64,000 nt of DNA from Vibrio sp. HA2012 (GCF_002812955.1 NZ_PFXK01000010.1:1-64000); one strand, 5' to 3'. Counted from the first letter of the stretch, positions 9,031 through 18,090 are shown. Notes: generated by a model not told the origin, from the sequence alone. Numbers and translations are program-made.

Positions 9031-10278
9031 ATGCAATTTTCTAAATTTGGTGAAAAGTTTACCCAGCACTCTGGGATCACACAGCTAATGGATGACCTGA
9101 ATGATGGTCTGCGCACACCGGGAGCCATTATGCTCGGTGGTGGTAATCCAGCTGCGATCCCGACCATGCTCGATTACTTTCATCAGGCCGGTAGCGATAT
9201 GCTGGCAAACGGAAAATTGGTAGAAGCCATGACCAACTATGATGGCCCGCAGGGTAAAGATGCCTTTGTGAAAGCACTGGCACAATTACTACGTGATACC
9301 TATGGCTGGGACATCAGTGAAAAGAACATCAGCCTGACCAATGGTAGCCAGAGCGCGTTTTTCAATCTGTTTAACCTGCTGGCGGGAGAACAACCAGACG
9401 GCTCCCATAAGAAAATCCTGCTGCCGCTGGCTCCGGAATATATCGGCTACAGTGATGCCGGTGTCAATGATGATATTTTTATCTCGTACCAGCCGGAAAT
9501 CGAACTGCTGGGCAACCGCATGTTCAAGTACCATGTGGATTTTGAACAAATTAAAATTGATGATGCTGTCGCTGCTATCTGTGTATCCCGCCCTACCAAC
9601 CCGACCGGCAATGTTCTGACCGACGAAGAAATCGAAAAGCTGGATCGACTGGCACGGCACAATAATCTGCCACTGATCATTGATAACGCTTACGGCACCC
9701 CATTTCCAAATATTATTTTTGAGGATGTAAAACCCTTCTGGAATGAAAATACCATCCTGTGCATGAGCTTATCAAAACTCGGACTTCCCGGTGTTCGCTG
9801 CGGTATAGTGATCGCCAGTGAAGAAATTACTACCGCTATGAGTAATCTGAACGGAATTATCAACCTAGCTCCTGGAGGAATTGGGCCGGCAATCGGTACC
9901 CATATGATCGAGTCTGGTGATTTGCTGCATCTCAGCGACAGCATCATCAAACCTTATTACCAACAGAAAGCAGATTTTGCTGTACAACAGCTTCAGGCTG
10001 CAATTGATGACCCAAGGTTTCGTATCCATAAACCGGAAGGAGCCATCTTCCTCTGGTTATGGCTGGATGAATTACCGATAACAACCATGGATCTGTACCA
10101 ACGACTAAAAGCCCGCGGGGTATTGATTGTTCCGGGAGAATATTTCTTCTTTGGTCAGGAAGTCACCTGGCAGCACAGTCACCAGTGTATTCGAATGAAC
10201 TATGTTCAGGATGAAAACAGTATTCGGGATGGAATCGGTATCATCGCAGAAGAAATCCAAAAAGCCTACCAACTGTAA
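9031..10278 (+). CDS. avtA: Valine-pyruvate aminotransferase AvtA
   Basis: This 415-residue class I PLP-dependent aminotransferase is close in length and motifs to E. coli AvtA (417). AvtA exchanges amino groups between valine (or 2-aminobutyrate) and pyruvate, giving alanine. The N-terminal FSKFGEKFTQHSGITQLMDD is characteristic. The PLP-binding lysine is K249 in SLSKLGLPG, and SRPTNPTGNVLT lies near residue 190. It stands alone downstream of the glyS terminator. It may matter more than usual here because ilvE is missing from the ilv operon in this window. Confidence 0.93.
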   Translation: MQFSKFGEKFTQHSGITQLMDDLNDGLRTPGAIMLGGGNPAAIPTMLDYFHQAGSDMLANGKLVEAMTNYDGPQGKDAFVKALAQLLRDTYGWDISEKNISLTNGSQSAFFNLFNLLAGEQPDGSHKKILLPLAPEYIGYSDAGVNDDIFISYQPEIELLGNRMFKYHVDFEQIKIDDAVAAICVSRPTNPTGNVLTDEEIEKLDRLARHNNLPLIIDNAYGTPFPNIIFEDVKPFWNENTILCMSLSKLGLPGVRCGIVIASEEITTAMSNLNGIINLAPGGIGPAIGTHMIESGDLLHLSDSIIKPYYQQKADFAVQQLQAAIDDPRFRIHKPEGAIFLWLWLDELPITTMDLYQRLKARGVLIVPGEYFFFGQEVTWQHSHQCIRMNYVQDENSIRDGIGIIAEEIQKAYQL

Positions 10279-10286
10279 TACTTTTA

Positions 10287-10312
10287 GCAGGAACATTGAG
10301 TGATGTTCCTGC
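10287..10312 (+). terminator. Hairpin after avtA, possible terminator
   Basis: GCAGGAACA and TGTTCCTGC form a perfect nine-base-pair stem with an eight-base loop nine bases after the avtA stop. There is no downstream T-run, so termination is uncertain. Confidence 0.45.
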
Positions 10313-10351
10313 ATACCACTTAACGTTCCTTTCTGTATTTGTCTTTATTTT

Positions 10352-10367
10352 TGTTTTTTTGATCACA
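10352..10367 (+). promoter_or_regulatory. Candidate CRP (cAMP receptor protein) site
   Basis: TGTTTTTTTGATCACA fits the TGTGA-N6-TCACA pattern with a perfect right half and three of five in the left half. Its centre is roughly 57 bases before the inferred transcription start of the TRAP/gluconate operon, a plausible activating position. Catabolite control of gluconate genes is established in E. coli; its presence here is inferred. Confidence 0.4.
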
Positions 10368-10381
10368 AAATAAGCATTGTG

Positions 10382-10410
10382 TTAGCAAAATGTGACTAAT
10401 CTACTAGAAT
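10382..10410 (+). promoter_or_regulatory. Probable promoter of the TRAP/gluconate operon
   Basis: TTAGCA (10382-10387) and TAGAAT (10405-10410) have a 17-base spacer, an acceptable sigma-70 promoter. The first GntR operator starts eight bases after the -10 element, at the likely transcription start, so a bound repressor would block initiation. Confidence 0.5.
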
Positions 10411-10417
10411 TAACACA

Positions 10418-10433
10418 ATGTTACCGATAACAT
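10418..10433. promoter_or_regulatory. GntR operator 1
   Basis: ATGTTACCGATAACAT is a near-perfect palindrome equal to the GntR operator type of E. coli (ATGTTA-N4-TAACAT). It lies upstream of the TRAP gene that heads the gluconate locus, and a GntR orthologue is encoded at the end of the same locus. Confidence 0.85.
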
Positions 10434-10438
10434 CACCA

Positions 10439-10454
10439 ATGTTCCCGGTAACAT
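10439..10454. promoter_or_regulatory. GntR operator 2
   Basis: ATGTTCCCGGTAACAT is a second GntR-type palindrome with one half-site change. Its centre is 21 bases from operator 1, two helical turns, so both sites face the same side of the DNA. This favours cooperative binding. It precedes the dctP ribosome site. Confidence 0.8.
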
Positions 10455-10490
10455 TTCGGGCTATATGACGAAAACAAAAGGACAACCCCT

Positions 10491-11507
10491 ATGAAACTCA
10501 CTATAAAAACCCTCGCCGTGACCGTTGCTACTGCTCTGCTGTCTACTTCGGCACTGGCTGCGGATTTTAATTTTAAATTCCAGTCCAGTGATCCTTCTGG
10601 CGATAAAAATTTTCAGGTACAAAAAGAATGGACTGAGCGTCTGGAAAAAATGTCAGGCGGACGTATTCATATCGATCTGCTCCCCGTTGGCGCAGTAGTG
10701 AAACACACAGAAACTCTCGGTGCGATAAAGATGGGCGTACTTGACGGTCATGTCACTGCTACCGGTTACTTCTCCGGACAGGATCCGGCTTTTGGCCTGA
10801 TTGGTAATATGGTAGGCGCATGGTCCGACACCCGTCAGTTACTGGAATATATTAACTATGGTGGTGGTTATGAGCTGATGACTGAACTGTATGCACCATA
10901 CGGTGTTAAATACGTGGGTGGCTCAACAACCGGCGTGGAATCTTTTGTCTCCAAAGTGCCTCTGGATGGTGTCGCGGACTTGAAAGGCTTGAAACTGCGT
11001 GCTCCTGAAGGCCTGGTACAACAGGTATTTGCTGCTGCCGGTGCTGCTCCGGTTAATCTGCCCGGCTCTGAAGTGTTTACCGGTCTGAGCAAAGGAGTTA
11101 TTGATGCCGCTGACTATACCGTGTTCTCCACCAACCAGAAAGCGGGTATGAATGATGTAGCAACCCATCCTGTTCAGCCAGGCTTCCACTCCCTGCCAAT
11201 GATTGATATTTCCATGAGTCAGAAAAAATGGAACAAGCTACCAGAAGATTTGCAGGAAATCATGACGGTTTCCGTTCGTGATTTTGCTCAGGATATTACC
11301 ACTCAGTTGCGCATTGCTGATGCTAAATCAGTAAAAGAAGCACAGGCAAATCCAGATATCACTATTCATGACTGGCCAGCGGAAGAACGCAAAAAATTCC
11401 GTCAGATCGCTATGGGGGAATGGGAAAAATATGCAGCAAAATCACCGAATGCTAAAAAAGTCTATGACTCGATTACTGCGTACCTGAAAGACGCAGGTCT
11501 GCTGTAA
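10491..11507 (+). CDS. TRAP transporter periplasmic binding protein (DctP family), probably for gluconate or a related sugar acid
   Basis: This 338-residue secreted solute receptor has a signal peptide of about 23 residues ending ...STSALA before ADFNFKFQ. It belongs to the DctP family of tripartite ATP-independent periplasmic transporters. The typical LKGLKLRAPEG segment, near residues 163-175, carries the arginine that usually binds the substrate carboxylate. AGGA precedes the ATG. It is followed by the DctQ and DctM membrane genes and by gntK-edd-eda-gntR. That context, and the GntR operators upstream, suggests gluconate or another aldonate as substrate. This assignment is inference, since the protein sequence alone does not fix the ligand. 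Confidence 0.9.
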   Translation: MKLTIKTLAVTVATALLSTSALAADFNFKFQSSDPSGDKNFQVQKEWTERLEKMSGGRIHIDLLPVGAVVKHTETLGAIKMGVLDGHVTATGYFSGQDPAFGLIGNMVGAWSDTRQLLEYINYGGGYELMTELYAPYGVKYVGGSTTGVESFVSKVPLDGVADLKGLKLRAPEGLVQQVFAAAGAAPVNLPGSEVFTGLSKGVIDAADYTVFSTNQKAGMNDVATHPVQPGFHSLPMIDISMSQKKWNKLPEDLQEIMTVSVRDFAQDITTQLRIADAKSVKEAQANPDITIHDWPAEERKKFRQIAMGEWEKYAAKSPNAKKVYDSITAYLKDAGLL

Positions 11508-11516
11508 ACCGCCTTT

Positions 11517-11538
11517 GGGGAGGGCATTTTCCCTCCCC
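11517..11538 (+). promoter_or_regulatory. Intercistronic hairpin between dctP and dctQ
   Basis: GGGGAGGG and CCCTCCCC form a perfect eight-base-pair GC-rich stem with a six-base loop just after the dctP stop. There is no strong T-run. Such hairpins between a binding-protein gene and its permease genes often stabilise the upstream message or cause partial termination, raising receptor over permease. Confidence 0.6.
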
Positions 11539-11562
11539 TCACTATTCTCCGGATAAAACGTT

Positions 11563-12117
11563 ATGAAAAATCCAGACACTACGGATATAAAAGTAGCAGA
11601 AATGCCCCACAATATTCTCGATCGACTGATAGCCCGGGTAAGTGAAGTATTGAGCTACCTTTTTGTCTTTACCGTTCTTATTTCATTTTATGAAGTTCTC
11701 AGTCGTTATCTGTTCGACTCCCCGACCATATGGGTGCATGAAACCGCATCCTTTATCGGTGGATCACTGTTTGTGATCGGCGGAGCCTATGCTTTGGCAA
11801 CCGATAAACACGTAAGAGTTGTACTGGTATACGATATTGTTTCCCGTCGTACCAGACACTATCTGAACTTATTCCATCATATCGCTGGCTTGCTTTTCTC
11901 CGGTATGCTGATCTACGGGGCTTACCAGATGGTTGCCAACTCCTGGTTTACTCCATGGGGAGACGTACACCTGGAAACCTCAGGCACCGCCTGGAACCCG
12001 CCATTCCCAGCTCTGCTGAAAGGACTGATCCTGCTTATTGTCTGCATTATGTTTGTGCAGTTTATTTTACACCTGGTCAATGAAATACAAGCACTAAGGA
12101 AGGAAAAAGATGTTTGA
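11563..12117 (+). CDS. TRAP transporter small membrane subunit (DctQ family)
   Basis: This 184-residue inner-membrane protein has four predicted membrane segments, the normal DctQ layout, at about residues 28-48, 60-80, 103-123 and 150-170. The central motif RYLFDSPTIWVHETASFIGG is typical of the family. It pairs with the large DctM subunit to form the sodium-coupled permease that accepts substrate from the periplasmic receptor. Its last eight bases overlap dctM, so the two are translated together. The ribosome site is weak, consistent with lower synthesis than dctP. Confidence 0.9.
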   Translation: MKNPDTTDIKVAEMPHNILDRLIARVSEVLSYLFVFTVLISFYEVLSRYLFDSPTIWVHETASFIGGSLFVIGGAYALATDKHVRVVLVYDIVSRRTRHYLNLFHHIAGLLFSGMLIYGAYQMVANSWFTPWGDVHLETSGTAWNPPFPALLKGLILLIVCIMFVQFILHLVNEIQALRKEKDV

Positions 12118-13432
12118 TTTATCTTCTATAGGTATCGCCTACGGCAGCCTTCTGATGCTTGTGCTGATGATTGGTTTGCTGCTGACCGGTATGCAACTGG
12201 CTTTTGTTACCGGTCTGGTTGCTCTGATATTTACTTATGGCTGGTTTGGTATTGACGCCTTACCTTTGGTAACCAGCCGTATTTTCAGCTTTGTAAACGG
12301 CTATGTTTTTCTGGCTGTCCCCATGTTTGTATTAATGGCAGCCCTGCTTGACCGTTCCGGTATTGCCCGGGATCTGTTTGATGCCATGAAGAATGTCGGC
12401 CGAAAAGTCCGTGGTGGCGTAGCCGTACAAACCCTGCTGGTCGCAGTCGTGCTGGCATCAATGTCCGGAGTCATCGGTGGTGAAACAGTTCTGCTGGGGA
12501 TACTGGCTCTGCCACAAATGCTGCGTCTGGGCTATAACCGTAAACTAGCTATCGGTACAACCTGTGCTGGCGGAGCACTGGGAACCATGCTGCCACCAAG
12601 TATCGTACTGATCATCTACGGATTATCTGCATCCGTTTCTATCGGCGAGCTATTTAAGGCCGCATTTTTACCCGCATTTATTCTGGCTCTCTTCTATGTT
12701 GCCTACGTACTGATCCGCTGCCGGATTAATCCGGCGCTGGCACCTCTGCCTTCTGAAGACGAGTTGGCTGAAGACGCCAAAAGCCATCCAAGTTATTTTA
12801 AGGCACTATTTTTCCCGCTACTTTCTGTTGCTACAGTTCTGGGCAGCATATACACAGGTATTGCATCAGTGACCGAAGCATCTGCTCTGGGCGTTGTCGG
12901 TATTGCTATCAGTGCATGGATCCGTGGTGAGATGAATACCAAAATGGTAAAAGAGTCTGCCATAGCTACCATGCGAACCTGTGGCATGATCATGTGGATA
13001 GGTATTGGGGCTTCAGCTCTGGTCGGTGTATACAACCTGATGGGGGGAATTGACTTTGTTGAACAGACTATTCTGGCTTTGAGTGGTGGTAATGCCATGA
13101 GTACTCTGCTGATCATGATGGTTATTCTGTTTGTATTGGGCATGTTCCTTGACTGGGTAGGGGTTGCTCTGCTGACTATGCCAATCTTCGTACCCATCAT
13201 TACCGGTCTGGGTATGGATCCGATCTGGTTTGGTGTAGTGTTCTGTCTGAATATGCAGGTAGCATTCCTGTCACCTCCGTTTGGTCCGGCAGCCTTCTAC
13301 CTGAAATCTGTTGCACCAAAAGACATCAGTCTGGGAGAAATTTTCACCTCTCTGCTTCCTTTTATCGCACTGCAAATCAGTGTTCTGGCTCTGGTTATTA
13401 TATTCCCTGAGCTGGCGCTCTGGTGGCAATAG
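12110..13432 (+). CDS. TRAP transporter large permease (DctM family)
   Basis: This 440-residue polytopic membrane protein forms the ion-coupled transport channel of the TRAP system. Family motifs are visible: AVPMFVLMAALLDRSGIARD near residue 66, LASMSGVIGGETVLLGILAL near 120 and AGGALGTMLPPSIVLIIYG near 155. AAGGA precedes the ATG inside the end of dctQ. The gene is followed by gntK after a short gap. In E. coli and in Vibrio cholerae (from memory) the matching gluconate loci carry a GntP-type permease, so a TRAP system is a notable substitution here. Confidence 0.93.
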   Translation: MFDLSSIGIAYGSLLMLVLMIGLLLTGMQLAFVTGLVALIFTYGWFGIDALPLVTSRIFSFVNGYVFLAVPMFVLMAALLDRSGIARDLFDAMKNVGRKVRGGVAVQTLLVAVVLASMSGVIGGETVLLGILALPQMLRLGYNRKLAIGTTCAGGALGTMLPPSIVLIIYGLSASVSIGELFKAAFLPAFILALFYVAYVLIRCRINPALAPLPSEDELAEDAKSHPSYFKALFFPLLSVATVLGSIYTGIASVTEASALGVVGIAISAWIRGEMNTKMVKESAIATMRTCGMIMWIGIGASALVGVYNLMGGIDFVEQTILALSGGNAMSTLLIMMVILFVLGMFLDWVGVALLTMPIFVPIITGLGMDPIWFGVVFCLNMQVAFLSPPFGPAAFYLKSVAPKDISLGEIFTSLLPFIALQISVLALVIIFPELALWWQ

Positions 13433-13464
13433 CCCTTATCCACAAAGTAACAGAGAGAATAATT

Positions 13465-13950
13465 ATGAATCATAAATATGTCGTTATGGGTGTTTCTGGG
13501 TGTGGTAAATCCTCTATTGGCGCAGCGCTAGGAAAAGCTCTTGGTATTCCATTCTTTGATGGAGATGATTTCCACTCACAGGAAAATGTGCAGAAAATGC
13601 AAAGTGGTCAGCCACTGACAGATACTGATCGCCAGTCATGGCTAACCACCCTGAACCAGTTACTCAGAGAAAAAGATTCTCTGGTTGTTGCCTGCTCAGC
13701 CCTGAAGCCGGAATACCGGGACAAACTAAGAGAAGGGAAAACAGATCTCCATTTTATCTACTTAAAAGGAGATTTCGATACCATCTGGTCAAGACATCAG
13801 AAACGAGAAGGGCATTATTTTAATGGTTCGTCCATGTTGGAAAGCCAATTTAATACCCTGATTGAACCGGATGAACAAGAAGCCCTGTATGTCGATATCA
13901 GACAGTCACCACAACAAATTATTGATTATATTCTGGCTCATTTAGCCTAA
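13465..13950 (+). CDS. gntK: Gluconokinase GntK
   Basis: This 161-residue kinase phosphorylates D-gluconate with ATP to 6-phosphogluconate. The Walker A loop GVSGCGKSS lies at residues 9-17, and the gluconokinase segment FFDGDDFHSQENVQKMQSGQ follows at about 32-51. I start at ATG 13465, where the protein begins directly before the P-loop strand as in other GntK proteins. A frame reaching 13423 would overlap dctM and add 14 unrelated residues. The product feeds Edd, encoded next. Confidence 0.93.
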   Translation: MNHKYVVMGVSGCGKSSIGAALGKALGIPFFDGDDFHSQENVQKMQSGQPLTDTDRQSWLTTLNQLLREKDSLVVACSALKPEYRDKLREGKTDLHFIYLKGDFDTIWSRHQKREGHYFNGSSMLESQFNTLIEPDEQEALYVDIRQSPQQIIDYILAHLA

Positions 13951-13961
13951 GGTAAGTAACG

Positions 13962-15767
13962 ATGTCGAAACCGATAAACTCTGTCGTGGCAAGTGTCACA
14001 CAGAGTATTCTGAAACGCAGTCAAACCAGCCGTAATGCCTATCTGAATAAAATAGAGAAACAGGCAGAGCAAGGAAAACAGAGATCCCATCTTTCCTGCG
14101 GTAATCTGGCTCACGGTGTAGCAGCCTGCACAACTTTCCAGAAAGAAACTATTCTGGATCTAACCAAAGTGAATCTGGCTATTATCAGCGCATATAACGA
14201 TATGGTCAGCGCCCACCAACCTTATATTAACTATCCGGAACAAATAAAAGCAGCTCTGGCAAGGATAGGACATACCGCACAGGTTGCTGGTGGCGTACCG
14301 GCAATGTGCGATGGTGTTACCCAGGGAAATCCGGGCATGGAGCTGTCACTTTATTCCAGAGACCTGATCGCTCAGTCTACAGCACTGTCCCTTAGCCATA
14401 ATACCTTTGACGGGACTCTGTTGCTCAGTGTATGTGACAAAATAGCACCAGGACAACTGATAGGGGCTCTCGCATTCGGACATATGCCAGGAGCCTTTGT
14501 ACCGACAGGACCGATGGCGACAGGAATAAGTAACAATGAAAAAGTAGCCATCCGGCAAAAATATGTTGCCGGTGAAGTTGATAAATCAGCCCTGCTGGAT
14601 ATGGAGTGCCAGGCTTATCATTCCCCGGGCACCTGTACCTTTTACGGCACAGCCAATTCCAATCAACTGGTACTGGAGGCCATGGGCCTGATGCTACCCG
14701 GTTCTGCATTTATTCCACCAACTGATCCACTACGGCAGGCACTGACCAATAAAATCGCTACCCATGTTGCAGCTATTAGCACCAGCAACGTCAGCGATAA
14801 AGCACTGGCGCATGTGGTTGATGAAAAATCTGTGGTCAATGGGTTGGTTGCTCTGCTCACTTCCGGCGGCAGTACCAACCATACCATCCACCTTCTGGCC
14901 GTTGCCCGGGCGGCTGGATGGATTGTCACCTGGGATGATCTAGATGCCCTCTCGGATGTCATACCTTTACTGGTCAGGATGTATCCAAATGGTGCAGCGG
15001 ATATCAACGCCTTCCAGCGGGCTGGTGGTGTGCCCACCCTGATGCGAACCCTGAATAAACGCGGGCTGATTTGGATGGATGCCAATCCGGTGTACGGAAC
15101 CATGGCAGATTATCTGACTACTCCTTATCTGGATAAAAACGGTAAGTTAGCGTTCGCTCCGGCTCAGTCTACTGAAAACCCAGAAGTTATTGCCAAGGAT
15201 GATACAACTTTCAGCACTCAGGGCGGGTTGAAACTACTGTCCGGCAATCTGGGTAGGGGCGTAATGAAAGTCAGTGCCGTTGCGCAGGAACACCGTTATG
15301 TCAGAGCTCCTGCCCGAATATTTAATTCCCAGCATGATGTAGAAGCAGCCTATAAACAGGGAGAACTGAATCAGGATAGTGTCATTGTTGTTCGCTATAA
15401 TGGTCCAGCAGCAAACGGTATGCCGGAACTGCATAAACTCATGCCGGTTATGGGCAATTTGATGAAGCAGGGCCTGCAAGTTGCACTGGTCACTGACGGT
15501 CGGCTTTCTGGGGCATCAGGTAAAATACCAGCCGTTATCCATATGACCCCGGAAGCAAGCCGGGGTGGATTACTGGCCAAATTAAGAGATGGTGATGAAA
15601 TTGAAGTCGATGGCCTGACAGGCAAGATTAACGTACTGATCGATATAGCAGACCGCGAGACTGATACTGTAGATTTCAGTAGTGAATACAGTGGGTATGG
15701 CCGGGAATTGTTTGGTATTTTCCGTCAGGCGGTTTCCAGTGCCGAAGAAGGCGCAAGCATTTTTTAA
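13962..15767 (+). CDS. edd: 6-Phosphogluconate dehydratase Edd
   Basis: This 601-residue iron-sulfur dehydratase of the IlvD/Edd family (E. coli Edd 603) converts 6-phosphogluconate to 2-keto-3-deoxy-6-phosphogluconate, the first committed Entner-Doudoroff step. The cluster cysteines are expected in MCDGVTQGNPGMELS and PGTCTFYGTANSNQ, at about residues 115-130 and 225-237. It lies 11 bases after gntK and 32 before eda, in pathway order. The related IlvD is at 45198-47057; Edd is distinguished by those motifs and by context. Confidence 0.95.
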   Translation: MSKPINSVVASVTQSILKRSQTSRNAYLNKIEKQAEQGKQRSHLSCGNLAHGVAACTTFQKETILDLTKVNLAIISAYNDMVSAHQPYINYPEQIKAALARIGHTAQVAGGVPAMCDGVTQGNPGMELSLYSRDLIAQSTALSLSHNTFDGTLLLSVCDKIAPGQLIGALAFGHMPGAFVPTGPMATGISNNEKVAIRQKYVAGEVDKSALLDMECQAYHSPGTCTFYGTANSNQLVLEAMGLMLPGSAFIPPTDPLRQALTNKIATHVAAISTSNVSDKALAHVVDEKSVVNGLVALLTSGGSTNHTIHLLAVARAAGWIVTWDDLDALSDVIPLLVRMYPNGAADINAFQRAGGVPTLMRTLNKRGLIWMDANPVYGTMADYLTTPYLDKNGKLAFAPAQSTENPEVIAKDDTTFSTQGGLKLLSGNLGRGVMKVSAVAQEHRYVRAPARIFNSQHDVEAAYKQGELNQDSVIVVRYNGPAANGMPELHKLMPVMGNLMKQGLQVALVTDGRLSGASGKIPAVIHMTPEASRGGLLAKLRDGDEIEVDGLTGKINVLIDIADRETDTVDFSSEYSGYGRELFGIFRQAVSSAEEGASIF

Positions 15768-15799
15768 CACTCCGGACAAAACCAACATTAGGATCGATT

Positions 15800-16438
15800 A
15801 TGAACTGGACTCTATCTCCACAAGCCGTATTCTCTGCTTCACCAATTATACCCGTTATGGTGATTAAGCATCTGGAAGATGCTGTACCTCTGGCTAAAGC
15901 ACTGTCGGATGGTGGTATCAATGTTTTTGAAGTCACCCTGCGCACTGATGTTGCTCTGGATGCTATCCGGGATATTGTCTCCGCTCTGCCGGAGACGATG
16001 ACCGGAGCAGGAACGGTTCTGACACCACAGCAATACGATGCAGCAGTTGCAGCTGGTGCAACATTTGTTATCTCACCGGGAGCAAGCACCCGTTTACTGG
16101 AGCATGCAGCTAAACATTCGGTTCCTCTTATTCCGGGGGTCTCAACCGCCACTGAAATCATGCAGGCAATGGATCTCGGTTATGACCACCTAAAATTTTT
16201 TCCGGCCGAAGCCAATGGTGGTGTAATGGCGCTGAAAGCGATTTCAGCACCACTACCACAGGTCAGCTTCTGCCCGACTGGTGGTATTAATGAGCAGAAT
16301 ATGCCGCTTTATCAGTCCCTTGACTGCGTAAAGACTGTTGGCGGTACCTGGATGCTCCCCGCAGAAGCAATAGAAAATAAGCAATGGGATCGTATCACTG
16401 AGTTGACCAGAGCAGCATTGCACACAGCAGGTTGGTGA
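15800..16438 (+). CDS. eda: KDPG/KHG aldolase Eda
   Basis: This 212-residue class I aldolase cleaves 2-keto-3-deoxy-6-phosphogluconate into pyruvate and glyceraldehyde 3-phosphate. The Schiff-base lysine is K132 in HLKFFPAEANGG, and the catalytic glutamate is E44 in FEVTLRTD. AGGA precedes the start codon. With gntK and edd it completes a gluconate-to-pyruvate route inside one operon. Confidence 0.95.
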   Translation: MNWTLSPQAVFSASPIIPVMVIKHLEDAVPLAKALSDGGINVFEVTLRTDVALDAIRDIVSALPETMTGAGTVLTPQQYDAAVAAGATFVISPGASTRLLEHAAKHSVPLIPGVSTATEIMQAMDLGYDHLKFFPAEANGGVMALKAISAPLPQVSFCPTGGINEQNMPLYQSLDCVKTVGGTWMLPAEAIENKQWDRITELTRAALHTAGW

Positions 16439-16534
16439 AGAGCTTAGACCAGTGATTAAGATTGCCATTGAGTTGACATATTATTAATATCCAGAGATAA
16501 CACCAATGTTGTAGATTGCAGAAAGAAACCGAAC

Positions 16535-17542
16535 ATGACCGTCAAAAAACAGCGCCCTACCTTACAAAATATCGCAGATCAGGTTGGAGTCACCAAAATG
16601 ACCGTCAGCCGTTATTTACGCGATCCAGAAAAGGTGTCTAAAACTGTTGGTGAAAAAATCGCTCTGGCGGTAGATGAGCTCGGATATATTCCAAACCGGG
16701 CTCCAGATATTCTGTCTAAAGCGAAAAGCTATTCCATAGGCGTTCTGCTTCCTTCTCTAACCAATCAGGTCTTTGCTGAAGTATTGCGCGGTATTGAAAC
16801 AGTGATAGAGCCACAGGGCTATCAGGCAATGCTGGCACACTATGGCTACAGTAAACGCACAGAAGAAAAACGTATTGAAAGCATGCTTTCCTATAATGTT
16901 GATGGCATTATTCTGTCAGAAAGCTATCATACCGAGCGCGCTAAAAGAATGCTGAAATCCACAGGGATACCCGTTGTAGAAATGATGGATTCTGCTTCTC
17001 CACCACTCCAGCAGGCTGTTGGTTTTGATAATATCAGAGCCAGCAGAGAGATGACCGAACATCTTATCGCCAGAGGCAGAAAACATATTGTCTATCTTGC
17101 AGCTCGTATGGATGAGCGTACCAAACAGAAGATCGTCGGCTTTGAACAGGCAATGCATGCGGCCGGACTCATACCAAATATTATCAGTACCAAAGCGGCT
17201 TCTTCCTATACTGTCGGTTCAGAACTGACCCAGCAGGCCAGAGAAGAGTATCCTCAGATAGACGGTATCTACTGTACTAATGATGATCTGGCTATCGGTG
17301 CCTTATTTGAGTGTCTGCGTATGGGTCTTCAGGTACCGGAAGATATTTCTATTGCTGGTTTTCACGGACATAATATCACCTCTGTCGTCCAGCCAACTCT
17401 GGCTACAGTGATCACCCCGAGGGAAGAAATGGGGAAAATCGCCGCAGAACAATTACTGTACCGGTTAACCCATCCGGGAGAAAAAATAGAAAAACATATT
17501 ATCGAACTACCAACCCAGATCTATCTGGGAGAAAGTCTCTAG
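16535..17542 (+). CDS. gntR: Gluconate operon repressor GntR (LacI family)
   Basis: This 335-residue LacI-type repressor is very like E. coli GntR along its whole length, for example GVTKMTVSRYLRDPE in the N-terminal helix-turn-helix and LLPSLTNQVFAEVLRGIE at the start of the sugar-binding domain. E. coli GntR releases its operators when gluconate binds. Two matching operators lie before dctP, 6 kb upstream at the other end of the locus. A degenerate GATAACACCAATGTT sequence in the 96-base gap before this gene might be a weak autoregulatory site. It probably also receives read-through from eda. Confidence 0.94.
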   Translation: MTVKKQRPTLQNIADQVGVTKMTVSRYLRDPEKVSKTVGEKIALAVDELGYIPNRAPDILSKAKSYSIGVLLPSLTNQVFAEVLRGIETVIEPQGYQAMLAHYGYSKRTEEKRIESMLSYNVDGIILSESYHTERAKRMLKSTGIPVVEMMDSASPPLQQAVGFDNIRASREMTEHLIARGRKHIVYLAARMDERTKQKIVGFEQAMHAAGLIPNIISTKAASSYTVGSELTQQAREEYPQIDGIYCTNDDLAIGALFECLRMGLQVPEDISIAGFHGHNITSVVQPTLATVITPREEMGKIAAEQLLYRLTHPGEKIEKHIIELPTQIYLGESL

Positions 17543-17579
17543 ATCCAATTCCGTTTAACTATTTAACCGTTCAATCAAA

Positions 17580-17604
17580 AAGAGCGCCCAACACAGGCGC
17601 TCTT
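17580..17604 (-). terminator. Terminator between gntR and ibpA, best on the minus strand
   Basis: AAGAGCGCC and GGCGCTCTT form a perfect nine-base-pair stem. On the minus strand it is followed by TTTTTGATT, so it fits ibpA best. It may also stop gntR transcription. Confidence 0.8.
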
Positions 17605-17649
17605 GTCCACTTATCTGACACTCAAGTCAGTCTGCTTCGGGTCAGTTAA

Positions 17650-18087
17650 CTACTTTCCCTCAAGCAAGTTTCCACTATTAATCGCGATTTTCCTAGGCTG
17701 CATCGCTTCAGGGATTTCACGCTCTAAATCAACATGCAGCAAACCATTTTCCATGGTAGCTCCAATCACTTTGACGTAATCCGCTAACTGGAACTTACGC
17801 TCAAAATTGCGCTCAGCAATACCCTGATAGACGTACTTTCTATCTTCGTCTGATTTATGCTCACCGCGAACAATCAGTACATTCTCTTTTTGAGTAATAT
17901 CCAGCTGTTCTTCAGCAAAGCCCGCAACCGCCATAGTAATACGGTATTTATTATCGTCTTTCTGCTCGATATTGTATGGTGGGTAACCGTTGGATGCGTT
18001 TTTCGCCGATCCAGCTTCCATCATGTCAAACAGACGATCAAAGCCGATTGCGTTACGATATAGTGGTGTGAAATCTACAGTTCTCAT
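17650..18087 (-). CDS. ibpA: Small heat-shock protein IbpA/Hsp20
   Basis: This 145-residue alpha-crystallin-family holdase binds unfolding proteins and passes them to DnaK/ClpB. The crystallin domain covers about residues 38-130, with the FAEEQLDITQKENVLIVRG strand region. The C-terminal IAI in PRKIAIN is the conserved I-X-I anchor. It is transcribed alone on the minus strand. Control is visible at two levels: a sigma-32-like promoter at 18286-18313 and a ROSE-type thermometer covering the ribosome site. Only one Ibp gene is present here, whereas E. coli has an ibpAB pair. Confidence 0.94.
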   Translation of the reverse strand: MRTVDFTPLYRNAIGFDRLFDMMEAGSAKNASNGYPPYNIEQKDDNKYRITMAVAGFAEEQLDITQKENVLIVRGEHKSDEDRKYVYQGIAERNFERKFQLADYVKVIGATMENGLLHVDLEREIPEAMQPRKIAINSGNLLEGK

Positions 18088-18090
18088 GAT

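Noticed and set aside
16484..16520. GntR operator before gntR
   Set aside because: Only GATAACACCAATGTT is similar, and neither half forms a proper ATGTTA-N4-TAACAT palindrome; kept only as a possible degenerate site.
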